Part shown: piece after piece, positions 47,194-59,358 of the stretch
How the letters are laid out: every line of letters begins with the position of its first letter
How positions within the stretch are numbered: position 1 is the stretch's first letter
Source: Camillea tinctor
Taxonomy: Eukaryota > Ascomycota > Sordariomycetes > Xylariales > Xylariaceae
Reading direction: 5' to 3'
Length of the DNA stretch: 64,000 bases
NCBI GenBank assembly: GCA_022578605.1
Contig: MU394097.1
Coordinates: forward strand, 1-64,000
Position numbers and translations under genes: made by a program
The notes under the pieces: generated by a model
The model's input: the letters and a program-made list of their open reading frames with translations, nothing else
Database searches by the model: none
What the model was told of the DNA's origin: nothing

Positions 47194-48133
47194 CCTACGG
47201 TGAAGACGAGGTTATCTGTAGGCCCTGACTACCTAACTTGATCTTCTGAGCAAGCAATGTCGCCCCCAAACACCCCATCACCCAAGCTGCAGCATAAATA
47301 ATTACTGAAACTGTATAACCTACTTGGTAAGGGGCCGACGCTTAAAGATTGTGAAGGTTGTCGCAAATGCAGAAAATTGCACCTTTACCTGGCCAAGTTG
47401 CTTTCTAGCAATGGGGGCAAGAGTAGTTAAGAAGGGACACAATATCTAGTACAAGGTCTCAGGGAATTGGCGAAGCATTAACCAAGACTAACTAACTTTA
47501 GTTATGTGAAGCGAGGATGAATGAAAAGCTATCTTATGTTTCCTACGTCCAACTTCATACTAGTTAGCTAGAAAGGAAAACAGCAACACAAGAATGTACC
47601 CAAGGTTAAACACGACGTAATAAGAAAAGGGGAGGGAGCTTAAGAACTCCGTACCTGTGGGATATGGGGTTTGTCACTACATGTGTATATATACAGCGGC
47701 TGACGCCCTCCTTGGACCTCCTCCTGGACTAATAAACTTCATCATTTTCCTTGACTATCGTCTCTGTTCACTATCGCCTAACCAAGGGCCAACACATACG
47801 CCCCCATTTATTAATAAACCTCGATACCTGCTATACATACATACATTCCAGCCTCTGTATAGTTCCCAGCTCCCTAGGTTCCTACAACAATACCTATAAA
47901 CATATAAACCATCTCATACCTCTTAAGGAGAAGGCCACCTACATACTCAATACCTCTACACTACTACGAATAGCCTCCGAAGGAAGTCTTGGGATTATAC
48001 ATATAATTCCATCATTAGCTCTGAAGTTACAGAGATATCATCAAGAGCCCTTAGATCGAAAATAGCCGTAAGTTGGTGCCAAGCTCTTCATCAGCTCGGG
48101 ATGTTTACGGAACAATTTAGTGAATCATAAAAA
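47194..48133. promoter_or_regulatory. Upstream region of small secreted protein
   Basis: This holds no supported gene. The right part has a TATATATA stretch (about 47687) and a long CT-rich leader. From about 48040 it is shared with the region upstream of the decayed second copy (about 49510), so promoter and gene were duplicated together. Confidence 0.5.
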
Positions 48134-48412
48134 ATGAAATCGTCGATTTTGGTTCTTCTTGCCGCCGGCCTCGGCGCTTTGGCTTCGAGCACTGTTCCTG
48201 TAAGTCCAGCCGACAAAGCGAAATGCTACCGCGAATTAAGCACGATCCCCAACAAAAATAATAGATGCTGCACCTTTGAAGACTGTAGCAGGTGCGGATT
48301 TTATCAACGGTGCTGCAATAAGTTCTTTAGTGTCACTGGAGATGGGAGACCCTACGCAGTTGGAGTTTGCCAGTGTGGAGTTGATGAACGTGTACAAGGA
48401 GAATGTTTTTAG
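48134..48412 (+). CDS. Small secreted cysteine-rich protein
   Basis: The single-exon gene encodes 92 aa. A signal peptide (MKSSILVLLAAGLGALAS) is followed by a 70-residue mature part with ten cysteines (31, 45, 46, 51, 54, 60, 61, 79, 81, 91), enough for five disulfides, in the order C, CC, C, C, CC, C, C, C. No family was recognised. The size, signal and cysteine density are those of fungal effector-like or defence-like apoplastic proteins; the role is inferred and unproven. A decayed tandem copy with shared promoter lies 1.5 kb downstream, suggesting a young duplication followed by loss. The start is unambiguous because the signal peptide begins at this ATG. Confidence 0.75.
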   Translation: MKSSILVLLAAGLGALASSTVPVSPADKAKCYRELSTIPNKNNRCCTFEDCSRCGFYQRCCNKFFSVTGDGRPYAVGVCQCGVDERVQGECF

Positions 48413-49621
48413 GCAGAACCCTGAGGTCGAGTGGTGTGGACTTATGTCTGAGAGCTTTTCGGAATTACAGATGCAGGAACAACACGAGCTTCAGTCACTT
48501 CAACATGACATCACGTTAGAGGAAAGAAGAGAAAGGGGGCTATACATACATTACTATCGATATTTTGTCATCCCGTGAAAGACTTCGAGCATTAAACAAC
48601 TCGGGAATCCAAGGCATGACCGGGCATGAAACCAGATCTCTTATAGCCTGGATAGTATAACCCATGTACCTGGCGAAGACACCGAAAACGGAATAACTGT
48701 TATTTCAACATGCAGTTACCGTTTCAAGGACTAGATTACGAAGTCCCATTTCGGATAAGATAATGCAAGATTATAACTATCGAGAGGAATCACGAATATC
48801 ACGACCATGAGATCAGTAATAAGAAGTGAGGTCGGTGACACTCAGCGTGTATATAAGTTAGCGATATTTCCTAGTAATGGCTCATTCTCCAGCTATCAAT
48901 TTAAGGCTTCAATTCTCTCTCAAACCATAGCGAGGGTCTCCTGAAACCCCCCCCTAACGAGCGTATATTCTGAATCAACCTGTTACCCTTAGAGTCAAGA
49001 CAACCCAATACGTGACCTACCTGTGGATGTACATCTCTACACTACTAGAAACGTCAGCTCGTTTCTAATATAACCGAAATCATCAGTTCTCAATCTAGAG
49101 AATCATCTCGAATCCTTGGACGTTAAGTTTCTTGCTCCTCTTTCCATGAACTACCTAAGTAGTCACCGGTATTTCACATTCCAGACTACCCACTCCATAT
49201 CTGGCTTACCACAAAGGCCGGTCTCGTCGTGCTTACGATGAATCCATCCTGAGTAGACAAATCGAAGCTTAGTGGTTTGTCCATGATTTCCAACGGCTAA
49301 GTCTTTGGCATCAACGTTTCGGTTTGGGGCCACTCGCCTAATTTAGATTAGGAGGTTGTTACTACTACTAATAATTACACACTGGCTTTGAGAACATGCC
49401 GACTATTCAAGTAGACTTGGCTTAATATGCATTCAATCAGTATATCGACCTTTCCAGTTTGGATGTTGATCCGTATGCCCATGAACTCTACCTTCTTGAA
49501 ATCATCTCTTCAACCATAAAAAGCCCCCATATCGAGAATAGCCGTAAGCCAATACCAAGATGAGTATCAGCCCGGGGCACTTACTGAACGTTTAGCGATT
49601 TTTCTTTTTGAAAAAAAAAAA
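48413..49621. other. Spacer between tandem copies
   Basis: This holds the 3' flank of the intact copy, the dispersed repeat copy B (48845-49035) and the duplicated promoter of the decayed copy (about 49510-49620). No intact gene was found. Confidence 0.5.
48845..49035. repeat. Dispersed repeat, copy B
   Basis: This is a direct, diverged copy of 40405-40610; see that entry for the shared landmarks. It lies between the two copies of the small secreted protein gene. Confidence 0.7.
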
Positions 49622-49930
49622 AAGAAATCGAAAATCTTTCATCTTCTCGCCCCTAGCCTTGGTGCTTGGGCTAACGAAACTGTCCCTTTGAGTGAAGCTG
49701 ACGGAGCAGAATGTTATCCCAAGTTAGAAGCCACCCTAAGCCCCCATTTCACATGAAGAGTGGATGCTGCTGCGACTGAAGAGACTGCCCCTTATGCCTT
49801 ACTTTCTATCCACGGTGCTGCTATAAGCCGAACAACGCCTCTGATTTTGGATCTTGCGAGTGCGGAATTAATCCGTACCCACAAAGAGAGTGTTACTAGC
49901 CCAAAACCTGAAAGTAAGAGTCTCTTTTCG
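49622..49930 (+). pseudogene. Decayed copy of the small secreted protein gene
   Basis: Nucleotide alignment with 48134-48412 is clear: GAAATCG at the start, GCCGCCGGCCTCGG versus GCCCCTAGCCTTGG, GATGCTGC, GACTG, CGGTGCTGC, TGCGAGTG and AGAGAATG/AGAGAGTG. The start codon is changed (ATG to AAG), a TGA interrupts the frame and small length differences have shifted it. Homology extends about 110 bases upstream and roughly 100 downstream. The excess of C-to-T and G-to-A changes is consistent with RIP. Confidence 0.75.
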
Positions 49931-50992
49931 CAATTCAGGAATACGCTACTGACTGCTCAAAGGGGAGGTGATATGTCCCAGTGACATGGTAGATGCTTAG
50001 CATGGGCATATTTTCCGACAAGTATCTGTGGGGCGAAGATTGACACTATTCCCGGTAAATACGTCTCGAGGAACCAGAGATGGTATACGCAACAGGCGGA
50101 TCGACATATCAATACTAGAGGAACAGATAATTAATAAATGAAGGTTGACCGTTGACCTCATAAATCAGGAACCTCACGTCTAAGCTAAGGTTATGTACGC
50201 GATGCTGTCCCCTCATCATGAGAGTAATCATAATAAACCTTTTTATAAAGCAATTCTTTTTTCTCTGCCTTGCTTTTTAAAGAAAAAAATAAGTGAAAGA
50301 AAAATGCAACGGGGTATAATTATCTCATGTATCATGCCTACCACTACTACCACTACCCATTCATTCATAGCTGAAGTAGTAGTACTAATTTCAGTACTAC
50401 ATACTAAGATGTGTACCTATGTACCTTGGTTTGCCGAACCGAAACCGAGTTCCGTTCAAATTCCCCGGAGATTCGGAAAAACGTTGATGCAGAACTTTCC
50501 AATAAGTGGTGGGGGTGGGGATGGTGGGGAATGGGGAACTGGATTTCCGTAATAACCTATGGGCTTTTTTTTTTTTTAAAATGCGTGGGCGCCGATCTAA
50601 AACTCTCCGCCAGATAACAGTGGCTTTCCGTTTGTGCTCCTTTAAACCATCACGAGACCTAACTAGTAAAAGACCGCCCGCCCCCCCCTATGCCCCCTAT
50701 GCGTTGGCCTGCTCATCCCTAAAAAAAACAAAACTAAAACGGTACGCAATCCTCTATACGCTAGAGGTTTTTTTTGATAATATCTCCATGGGAATCGGTT
50801 TTGGGGGGAGGAGGAAATAGAGAAAAAAAGGATTAAAAAAAGGTTAAAAAAAAGAAGGAATCATTACCAAACGCCGAACTCTTTCCGTCATATACATTAT
50901 CATGAACACATCGCACGCCAGTCCTCATTCAATACGAGCATGGCTATGGGCACACAACTGCGCGCAATAGGGCCTCCCTACCAACCAATAGG
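49931..50992. other. Intergenic region, 1.06 kb
   Basis: No gene is supported. Contains (CTACCA)-type repeats near 50338-50360, A/T homopolymers and a CGCCCGCC-CCCCC stretch (about 50675-50695). Confidence 0.45.
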
Positions 50993-51907
50993 CTATGGCC
51001 CAAAATCTTTTGTGCACAAGTGCGCATCGACCCCTCCCGAAAAGGCCTGACCGCAGGCATAGCAGAAACTCTGTCCGCAGTTGCAGCTCATGTGATTGCA
51101 CCCGCCATGCTTCTGGACGATGTTTAGGCAATTGGGACACCGCTTCCAGCCCTTATTTTCGGCCAGCTTGTAGACCAGGTCCTCGCTATTCTGTTGCTCT
51201 TGCAGCCTCTCCTGGTTGCAGGGACCGAAGTGCGATTTCTGACGGCATACCTTGCATGTCTTCTTGCCGCATTCCGTGCACTCGCCGACCCGTTTCTTCT
51301 GGTTCAATGCGGGTATGAAAGCTCCGCAGTCCGACACCCAGCAGTACAGTTTGTAGTGCGGGTTGGTCAGTTCCTCCATTCTATTCGAGTATTGCTTGGC
51401 TTCATCACTCGTGAAGGCGTGAGCTCTGGTCAGTAACTCCCGAGGGATGACGTGACAGCACTTGGCCGGGGAAAAGGGGGCCGATTTGAGGGCGAGGCGG
51501 GCATTGGCCTTGATGCAGTCGTCGCAGTGCGAGTGGCCGCAGGTGAGTCGTTTTATGGACGAGGGAAGGAAGCTATCCAGGCAGATGGTACATTCGACCT
51601 TGGCCGGACGCCAAGCTTGCGAATTCAATACCACGGGGAAGCTCGCACGCGCGGGCTGCCGATCTGGTTCCTCTGCTTGGGGAATTGGGTCAGGGGCACG
51701 ATCGTGGGTAAGTTGGTCGTGAAGATGTCGATATCCTTGCTGTATTCGTAAGGCATCACGACGGAGTTGCGCTTCGGTCTGTGCTTGCAGCAACACATCA
51801 TGCGGTATGCTGCTGTAGGTGCGCTGAGGCGTATTAGGTGAAGCTCGCTGGTGATTCATGCCCGTGGCGGAGTGAGTAAAGCCTCCAATGGTATCGAATG
51901 GATCCAT
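50993..51907 (-). CDS. RBR-type E3 ubiquitin ligase (RING-IBR-RING2)
   Basis: The single-exon gene encodes 304 aa from the ATG at 51907 (the frame is open slightly further upstream without an ATG). RING1 starts at C106 (CTICLDSFLPSS, LTCGHSHCDDCI), the IBR follows (CWVSDCGAFIP, CTECGKKTCKVC, C189-C230), and RING2 is CPNCLNIVQKHGGCNHMSCNC with the likely catalytic Cys270, then FCYACG. RBR ligases accept ubiquitin from E2 on the RING2 cysteine before passing it to substrate. The N-terminal 100 residues are disordered and Gln/Pro-rich and give no clue to the target. Many such short RBR genes occur in Pezizomycotina; the specific role is unknown. Confidence 0.9.
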   Translation of the reverse strand: MDPFDTIGGFTHSATGMNHQRASPNTPQRTYSSIPHDVLLQAQTEAQLRRDALRIQQGYRHLHDQLTHDRAPDPIPQAEEPDRQPARASFPVVLNSQAWRPAKVECTICLDSFLPSSIKRLTCGHSHCDDCIKANARLALKSAPFSPAKCCHVIPRELLTRAHAFTSDEAKQYSNRMEELTNPHYKLYCWVSDCGAFIPALNQKKRVGECTECGKKTCKVCRQKSHFGPCNQERLQEQQNSEDLVYKLAENKGWKRCPNCLNIVQKHGGCNHMSCNCGQSFCYACGQAFSGGVDAHLCTKDFGP

Positions 51908-52319
51908 GTTGCAGCTTATGCAGCGGGCTGAGGAGATAAAGCCAAAGGCAGACGGGAATGCCAAGAACTGGCGTCAGAAACAATGCGTGCTTTGTGATTA
52001 GAAAATGACAGGCCGCATTGGTGGACTGTGTAAGCAGTGAGACCAATGACTCGGAATGCCTGAAAGATGGGGTGGCTGATTAGTAGAGGATGAGTTTGAG
52101 GGAGCATGAGTGCATTTTACCTTGGCATGCGAAAGCTGAGAAGCTGGCGTCCAGTGAGAGTGTGAGACAGGAAGGGAAAGGAGGTAAGTGGTAGATGATG
52201 GTGGGTTGGGGATAAGAAAATGCAGGTTGGGCAGGTAGTGGCATTCAGATCATTTAGATCAAGTAAGAAGGTAGAGGTGAAGTAGTTTTTAGTAATTGGG
52301 GAGATAAGGAGGTAAGGGT

Positions 52320-52410
52320 TCAGTGGTGGTAATAGTGGTGGTGATGGCAGTGGTGATGGCAGTGGTGGTGATAGTGATGATAGCGGTGATAGCGGCAGTG
52401 GTGATAGACG
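52320..52410. repeat. GTGGTGATGGCA minisatellite
   Basis: Imperfect tandem units of GTGGTGAT(G/A)GCA / GTGATGAT repeat for about 90 bases. Confidence 0.8.
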
Positions 52411-53126
52411 TAACCTCCTTAGTAGTGGTGGTAGTTGACCAAATGAAAAAGGATTAGGTAATATGCTTGCGACCTTACTAAATGGAATCAGTCAAGGCGG
52501 GGAGGCTCCGTGGATAGTGTAAGGCGGACAAGGCAAGTCTGGTCAAAAAGGCGATCGAGATAGCCTAGTGGTGGAGATATCTCGGCACGCAGCTGAGGAG
52601 AAGGAGGAGAATGGGAAGAGAGAAAAAAAAAAGGAGGAGAAAATAGTTGTGAGAAAAGCGCAAGTCTTGTCGCATTCAGTTGGTCAAAAAGTAAGATCAA
52701 CTACCAATATTTGAATTTGATGAGGTTTTTTCTTTTTTTTCTTTTTCTTTTATTATTATTCTTATGGTCGCAAAAATGACAGACAGACGAACGAACGATG
52801 ACAACGAACGAGAGGGGAGGAAAGGGGGGGGGGGATAAGAGGAAGGAGAAGATGGAGGAGGAGGAAAAAAGATGATGAGGATTAAAAAAAAAAAAGGAAG
52901 AATATGAGAAGTTTAGTGGAGAGTGCGCAATATCCAAAGGGGTTAGGTTAGGTCAAGTCGAGTCAGATCTCTAGATTTGGTTGTGTTATGTGGTGTTGTA
53001 GTAGTTGTGGTTGTAGTTGTGGTCGTTGTCGCTGATGTAAATTGATTCAAGCTTTTTGTTGATAGCTAAGGGGGAAAGAATGTAGGTTAGGTTAGTTGCG
53101 GACAATGCTTGAAAGGTGGAAAGGCA

Positions 53127-53150
53127 AGTTTTTTTTTTTTTTTTTTTTTT
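53127..53150. repeat. Poly-T tract
   Basis: About 24 consecutive T in the non-coding region upstream of the RBR gene. Confidence 0.9.
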
Positions 53151-54412
53151 TACTTTTTAGTTTTCGCATCCTAAATCCATCCGATTTAGGTGCTGCATCC
53201 TTTTCTGCTACTTCTGTACTTCTGTACTTAGACCTCTGTACATCTGCACTGTAGGAGGCATGACCTCATTTGTCATGATTTGTTTTTGGCAGGTGCTTTC
53301 TTTTTTTTTGGAGGGGGCCAATGCTCTGTCATCTCTGCGTGGCTGTTTTTGACGAGGAAAGAACTGGAAAAAAAAAAGGGCCATGCTTAGGTACTTACTG
53401 GTTGGATATACAATAAGAATGGGGAATGAACAACGCTCCTTACTCTCTTCAATGGATCTTCTAAAACGTGGTGGTAGTACAGCACCAATGTAAGATAGCT
53501 ACCTAACTTTAAACTTGGTTACATCAGGCAGGCACATGTGCACAAGCAACACATGCACACACATAATTTGACGGGGCCGTGGACGGGGGCATGGACACGG
53601 ACATGGACAGGTACATGCATATCTTCTTGAGCCGCATCACCAGGGGGGTAAGGGTAAGGGTAAGGAGGAGGGGGGGTTTGTCCTTCCTCCTTCCATGCCT
53701 AACACCGTTTATACATAACTCCTTAAGTACTAGGTAGTACTTACATATCATTGCCTCAAGTGCATACATAAAATGGATACATGCACCGACCTACGGACAC
53801 CTACATATCTTATAAAAGGCTTTTACCCCCTACTTGATGCATTTAAGAAGTCGATGAACATCTAACCTACTACTCTATTTGCCTCTAGACTTACAACCCA
53901 GCCTATCCCCAGCTTCTACTTAATTCTACCTCTAGTCAAGTATTCCACATATTATGTCTAACTCTATAACCACCAAGGGACAATGCTCTTTGTAGCATGA
54001 AACCTATCCACATCACACATCTACCTTAGGGAAGACATTTACTCACACCGTTTCTTTCTTCTCTAATAATAAAATAATACCCTTTGTTATTATTGTGCAG
54101 CAGCTTCTAGTTAATACTCGATGCACAAGGTCGGAAAAAAGCATAGATGACCATGAATAGGGTGGATGGTTCCTCAGGGATGTCTTGTCATCCCCTGGGA
54201 GAAGATGGAGAGAAATAAAAGGCCTGTCATCCCCCCTCCTTGTCCAGGACTGAAGAGGTACACTAACCAAGTTACTCTTAACACCCACCTTGAAGTTTAC
54301 AAACCACACACATACACATATAAACACACGCGCGCACATACTCACGCATATAGAAAAGACAAACCTGCGGAATAAACTGCATAAGTAGAAAACAGCAAAA
54401 AACATAACAACA

Positions 54413-54805
54413 ATGAATCACTCACGAGACATGATCTTCGCCCAACCCCGACCTAGGCAACTACCACAATGGCAGCAACAGCAGCAACAACAACAGGAGC
54501 AGCAGGAACAGCAGATTCAGATGCAGCATCAAAGTACTTGTCGCAGAATAATCAAATTCATACCCATGCTCATCCTCCAAGCTGCGTGGCTCTCCCTGCT
54601 GGCCGCCATTGCGCGCCTTGTCTGGCTTATATTCGTAGGCCAAGATGGGTACAACACCATGGCGTCCACGCCTTACAAATCATGCCATACCGGAGGCGTG
54701 GTGAACCCCGGGAACCTGAGACTGGAGTGCTGGCCGCTGGAAAGTTGCGGTATGCTGTGCGGATTTATCTGTTTTTGGGTAGCGGTAGGAGGGCGTAGGC
54801 GCTAG
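54413..54805 (+). CDS. Hypothetical Gln-rich single-pass membrane protein
   Basis: A single open frame of 130 codons begins in a good context (AACAATGAATC). It has a polyglutamine run (about 20-35), a short basic segment and one strong hydrophobic helix (about 48-75, FIPMLILQAAWLSLLAAIARLVWLIFV), then a Cys-containing tail with a second weaker hydrophobic stretch. No family is recognised and no introns are seen. The Gln run is a CAG/CAA microsatellite and could open a frame by chance, so the gene is doubtful. Confidence 0.35.
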   Translation: MNHSRDMIFAQPRPRQLPQWQQQQQQQQEQQEQQIQMQHQSTCRRIIKFIPMLILQAAWLSLLAAIARLVWLIFVGQDGYNTMASTPYKSCHTGGVVNPGNLRLECWPLESCGMLCGFICFWVAVGGRRR

Positions 54806-57800
54806 GAGGGCATCGGGACCCCATATTCCACCTACCTACGGTTAGGAAATACACACATTCGGTTGGGAAGTGATTAGAGGGCTTTGTGATCAGAAGACGG
54901 AGAAATAAACATGGTTAAAGGGGGTTCAAGAGTCTGAAATTTGGGGGTGGCGTTAGAATAACATTAGAAAAGGGGAACTAGAAGAGACTTAATTGAATTG
55001 CGCTGAATAAATACGAAATATCTAGACTACAGTCAGACTAAAAGAAAGGGGTCAACGTTATACTGTTATTGACTACTAGCCCAATGTTTTTGATCCTATT
55101 TTGTCAAGCTAAAATTGCATAATAGGAGAGGATAGAACAATAGTCTTCCTGAAACAGAAATGGCATTGTTGGGCTCAATTCTATGTTCATGGAAAGGGGC
55201 TATAAAAATATATCGCGAGACATATCATCAAAGGAAAGGATCCCCAAACTCTAAAACATGCATAGTGCGGCTAGTTGTCTAACTTATGAAACATTTAGCG
55301 TAGAAGCAGATGGAAGGGGCGTCTTCGTGCAGCCTTATGGCATAACCTTTGCACTATCTGATAACTGATGGTCGTCACCAAATAACAAATTCCATGGTAT
55401 TGATACATGGTAGCGTGAGAGTTGCGAAGCTTTAATTAATACAAGATAAAAATTGAGTATTTTATACAAACGTAAAGGGTTTTTGAGTAAATAAAAAAGT
55501 AATTTGAATTATAGAAAAAGGTTCTAGGTGTAGCGTTATGTTCCAAGGGTGAACGTGTAAAGGGGTTAGTAGATCTATAGAGCAGATATCCTTGTTAGAT
55601 ATACTCAGCCCACATTCCTAGGTCGTATATCCTACCACGGTTGATGGCACTATCAAGCTCTAAGATACATCAGAATAGATCAAGCAGCCAAAAAGGGGTT
55701 GAGGGGCTCGTCAGTAGTATTAATCTCGACCAGGCATCTCCTCTCCTAATACTATAAAAGCCCTTTAAAGAGAACTTAAGATATAGCGTCTTATCTTCAC
55801 CTCTTTATCAATTACACATGTTAAATGGAAGTATCTGGTGTACTTACTCCCCTCTCCCCCCTTTTTCTTTTCTTCTTTTCTTTCTTTCGTAAGACATTGC
55901 TGTATCTCAATCCAATCCATACTTTAGATTTGCAAATTTTCACAACACATGACATACGTATGAATTCAAAGTAGCTATTGGGATTAGATCCTCACGACCG
56001 TCACCGCCAGGGATCGGCTCTGGCAACAGCTAGGAGGACGTTATTTTAGTGTTGGGACTTTTTATATAGTCAGGAAGAACTACCCGCTTGTAAACCTTTT
56101 TGAGTGAGGCTCGTATCGTCCGATCCCTTAAGCATAGGTGATTACTCTGATCCCGGTTTCGTAGAGATAGTACGCTTTTGTTGATATTGCTATAGGGTAA
56201 AACGAATAGCTTAATAGCTAGGTGGCGCCCGGCACCCCTATTTAAAAAGTTTTAAATAAATATACAAGTTTTTGATTTACTTTGGAGTATAATATAAAGC
56301 TTCTTTTTCTTATTTCTAAAAGCATTACTAGGCATACGATCTATCTACTTTTTCCCCTACTTTATATTATTGCTTATTATCGTGATATATGATCTAACAG
56401 CTACACTCATTCATTGGATGGATCTGTCAATATTGATGTTTAAGAGGGTTTTTATACATAATGGACATTTTCTTGGGGGAATCCTTGAGAGGTTTATCCA
56501 ACGCTGAAGCCTAGATGTTGAAGTTCCAAATGACATTATGGCAATTTGACGATTGCTATAATATACTTAAATGGTCTTTAACTACCAGTCACAGTCTATA
56601 AAAATGCGTATTCTAAACTCATCTCTTTATAGAGGAGCCTTTGGCAACCTCGAAGATTTATAACTCAAGGTAACAAATCTACTAAAATGGCCACATTTCT
56701 TAGATAATGTATACTGCGTTCTAAAGCTTTTCTCTATATGGATCATTCCCTTTACTCTTATCACCAGCTCCGTTTACTGAACTAGGGGCTCCTACCATAG
56801 TCTACGTCGTGACACTAGATACTGCTGTGATAGCATCCTCGCATTATAGACCGTGTACCTCCAGAATATTCACGAAGCACTTGGGGTAATCTCTTGTCAT
56901 GATATATCAGCTGCTACCCGCTCGATACTGAGAGTCTAGCTACCTGCGATATGTTGCCTGGACCCAAGTATGTTTTCTCTTTCCCTAAAATTGCTCATCA
57001 TCTTTTTGTTGATCTTATCAATGCGAACACGATTTCTGGAACAATTAGTCAATATCCCGAGGTGCATGATCATTTTGTTCTTTCTTTACAATCTAAAATA
57101 GTAAATGTCGACTAAGATAGTTTATGAGGTCCGATGCCATCACTTCGCGCCTGGTATATCCTGTGGGTATCTATCTCCCAACCTAGTTCAGGAGTTACAG
57201 TATCCGAGCTAAGATTTTGCGGTTCCAATAGGGAAAGGATTAATCAGAAAGATACCTAACTCCTAAATAATAGTCTTCGGTGATATAGAATGCTACGCAT
57301 CTTCTCTTTTCATTATCATCATCCCCTCGCGTATTCGGCTCAGCGTCGCAGCGCAGAAGACTCCCTAAGCACTCTTTTAGCCTTCCTTCCCATCCTCTTG
57401 TGGATGAATGGGAGAACGGTATGATGAGGATGATATAATAAGTGTTTGGACACCTGTACCCAAAAGGATGTGGTCAAGTACGCTTGCCACCCGAATCCAT
57501 TTCGTAAACCGGGAAACAAGACTTGCGAGAGCAACGACCGTAGAATAACGATAACAATAGTGAAACAAAACACCGAGTCGTGTATCTTCATTCACCCATA
57601 TCTTGCTTTCGCTCATCAATCACGCAATCGCCGTGCATTAGTTATGAGGGCATCATGACGTGCAACCATCCCTCAGTGGCCATAAATTTGGTTCCGAGAG
57701 AGCGTCGCATTAATAGTCCTCTCTGTTAAGGCTGATTCTGTTGCTGTTTTATTTACTTCCCTATTGTTATCATTATTATTATTCTGGAACCCTTGTTTCC

Positions 57801-59358
57801 GGTTCCGCGGGATACAGACACGGACCGGGGTTAGGAAGGGCATCTCTTCATTGAGCCGGCGGTATATCTTCCACCGAAAAAGGATCGTAGATCCCGCCTT
57901 TGCTAATAACGTAAATCTTGGGTTGGGTCTCGACCCCCCTTTTACCTTGATGATGGATGAATTGGTAGCGAGATGAAGATCGAGGCGCCGGAGTTTAGTC
58001 CGTGGAGATCTCTGATTGAAGCGTTGCCATGGTTAATATGTCATTGGTGAAATTTCTTTGAAGAATTCGGGATTTTACTGCATTTTGTTTTCATTGTGAT
58101 GTTAGGATGATTCTGGTCCCCCACAGCCTTGCGTTAAGCACTTGATAATTAAGTTACCAGAAAAGGTCGATTGATAGGTAGCAAGGGTTGAGTTTGCAGT
58201 TCTATACTCTGCCCCCCATTCCTTTTTTTGTGCCTTTTCTTTTTATTCATTCTTTCTGCGACCATCCCTCACATCGCGGATAGCAACATGCATCTGGCCA
58301 CCAGAGAGGAATGTAATAATGTGTTGTTATCAAAAGGTTACATACCAGTCACATGATAATCGTTGTATACCCAGCGGGTCATGCTACAACGGGTAACCCG
58401 GTATGCAGAGCTAACCGACGTAAGGTGGCTTCAATACGAGGGCTCATTGTGCAAGTAATCTTACGACTTTGTCTCAGAGTTATTGGGAAAATATCGATGT
58501 GAAAGTCAAAGCTGAACAGTTTGCTTGCTATATACACTTAATTTTCTTCATATATATGAGATCTATTTAAATAAGGTAAGAAAGCTCTACCTAGTATACT
58601 ATTTGAAAGGTACAATCTCGTAGGACTTCTTTTTTTTATACATCACAAAGACAGCAGTAAACGCCTTTATGGGGATATATACACAGTTCAGTAGCCCTAT
58701 ATAGAAATAAGAACTGGGGGAAGCGACTATATATAAATAGAATTGAATTATGGACATGAAAGATAGTTGATTGGTGACTTAAACCTCAGAAAATTGGTAT
58801 CTCTGCGCTGTGCTCAACTTCCAAAGGGGGGAAGGGGGAGAGGAGCAGGTAGGAAAATACTCCGACGACATATAGAGAAAAAAGAATAATATTTTGGCTC
58901 CTGCCCTCTCATCCATGTTCTTTAAAGCAGAAAAACCAACATGGTTCATAAAACCTCTTTTTTTTTTAACTTTTCGAATTGAGCCTTGCCCTGATGCCGA
59001 CGTTCCCAAGGTCTAAACCGAGTGTGAAAAAGAATCATAGCTTCCTCGTTCTCTCCAAGTAATCGTCAAATCATTCTATAGTTGTGAAGACAAAGTAGGG
59101 CTCCGTTTGACATGTTGACTGTCATATAATTGGTGTTTGGTGCTGCGAGGTAGATTTGGGTTGAGAATGAAATCCATGTCTCCACCTGAGTCAGTCATCA
59201 TCGTATATGTCGACTTGGCTCCGCGGAGCCCCTTTGCTATATCACCATGGCTCTACCCGTAGTCGTTGTCCATGAGATATAGTTACCACCTAGCCGGCAG
59301 TGTAGTGTTGTGCTCAAACACCGGAAGACTGGTGGTTGGGTAAGAGGATGATAGCTCT
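54806..59358. other. Gene-poor interval, 4.5 kb
   Basis: No intact gene was found. A stop-riddled coding relic lies at about 56780-57110. TATAAAAGCC at 55753, AT-rich stretches around 55430-55530 and 56240-56400, and a GGTGGCGCCCGGCACCCC block at 56222 are visible. Confidence 0.5.
56780..57110 (+). pseudogene. Stop-riddled coding relic (unknown family)
   Basis: Frames here read like protein despite stops: VYLQNIHEALGVIS followed by HDISAATRSILRV and a TAG, then in another frame PGPKYVFSFPKIAHHLFVD followed by LINANTISGTISQYPEVHD. About 100 codons of sense in two frames suggest a gene decayed by point mutations and a frameshift. I do not recognise the family. Confidence 0.4.

Larger units (their letters stand above)
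51908..54412. other. Repeat-rich region upstream of RBR gene, 2.5 kb
   Basis: No gene is supported. It contains a GTGGTGATGGCA-type minisatellite (52320-52410), GGGG and AAGA tracts (52800-52900), a poly-T of about 24 (53127-53150), a GGACA-type short array (about 53580-53615) and CACACGCGCG runs (54300-54345). The stretch upstream of the RBR gene is purine-rich on the plus strand, i.e. pyrimidine-rich as a minus-strand leader. Confidence 0.5.

Noticed and set aside
57340..57619. Overlapping minus-strand frames near 57.5 kb
   Set aside because: Short, out of phase with each other and without recognisable domains.
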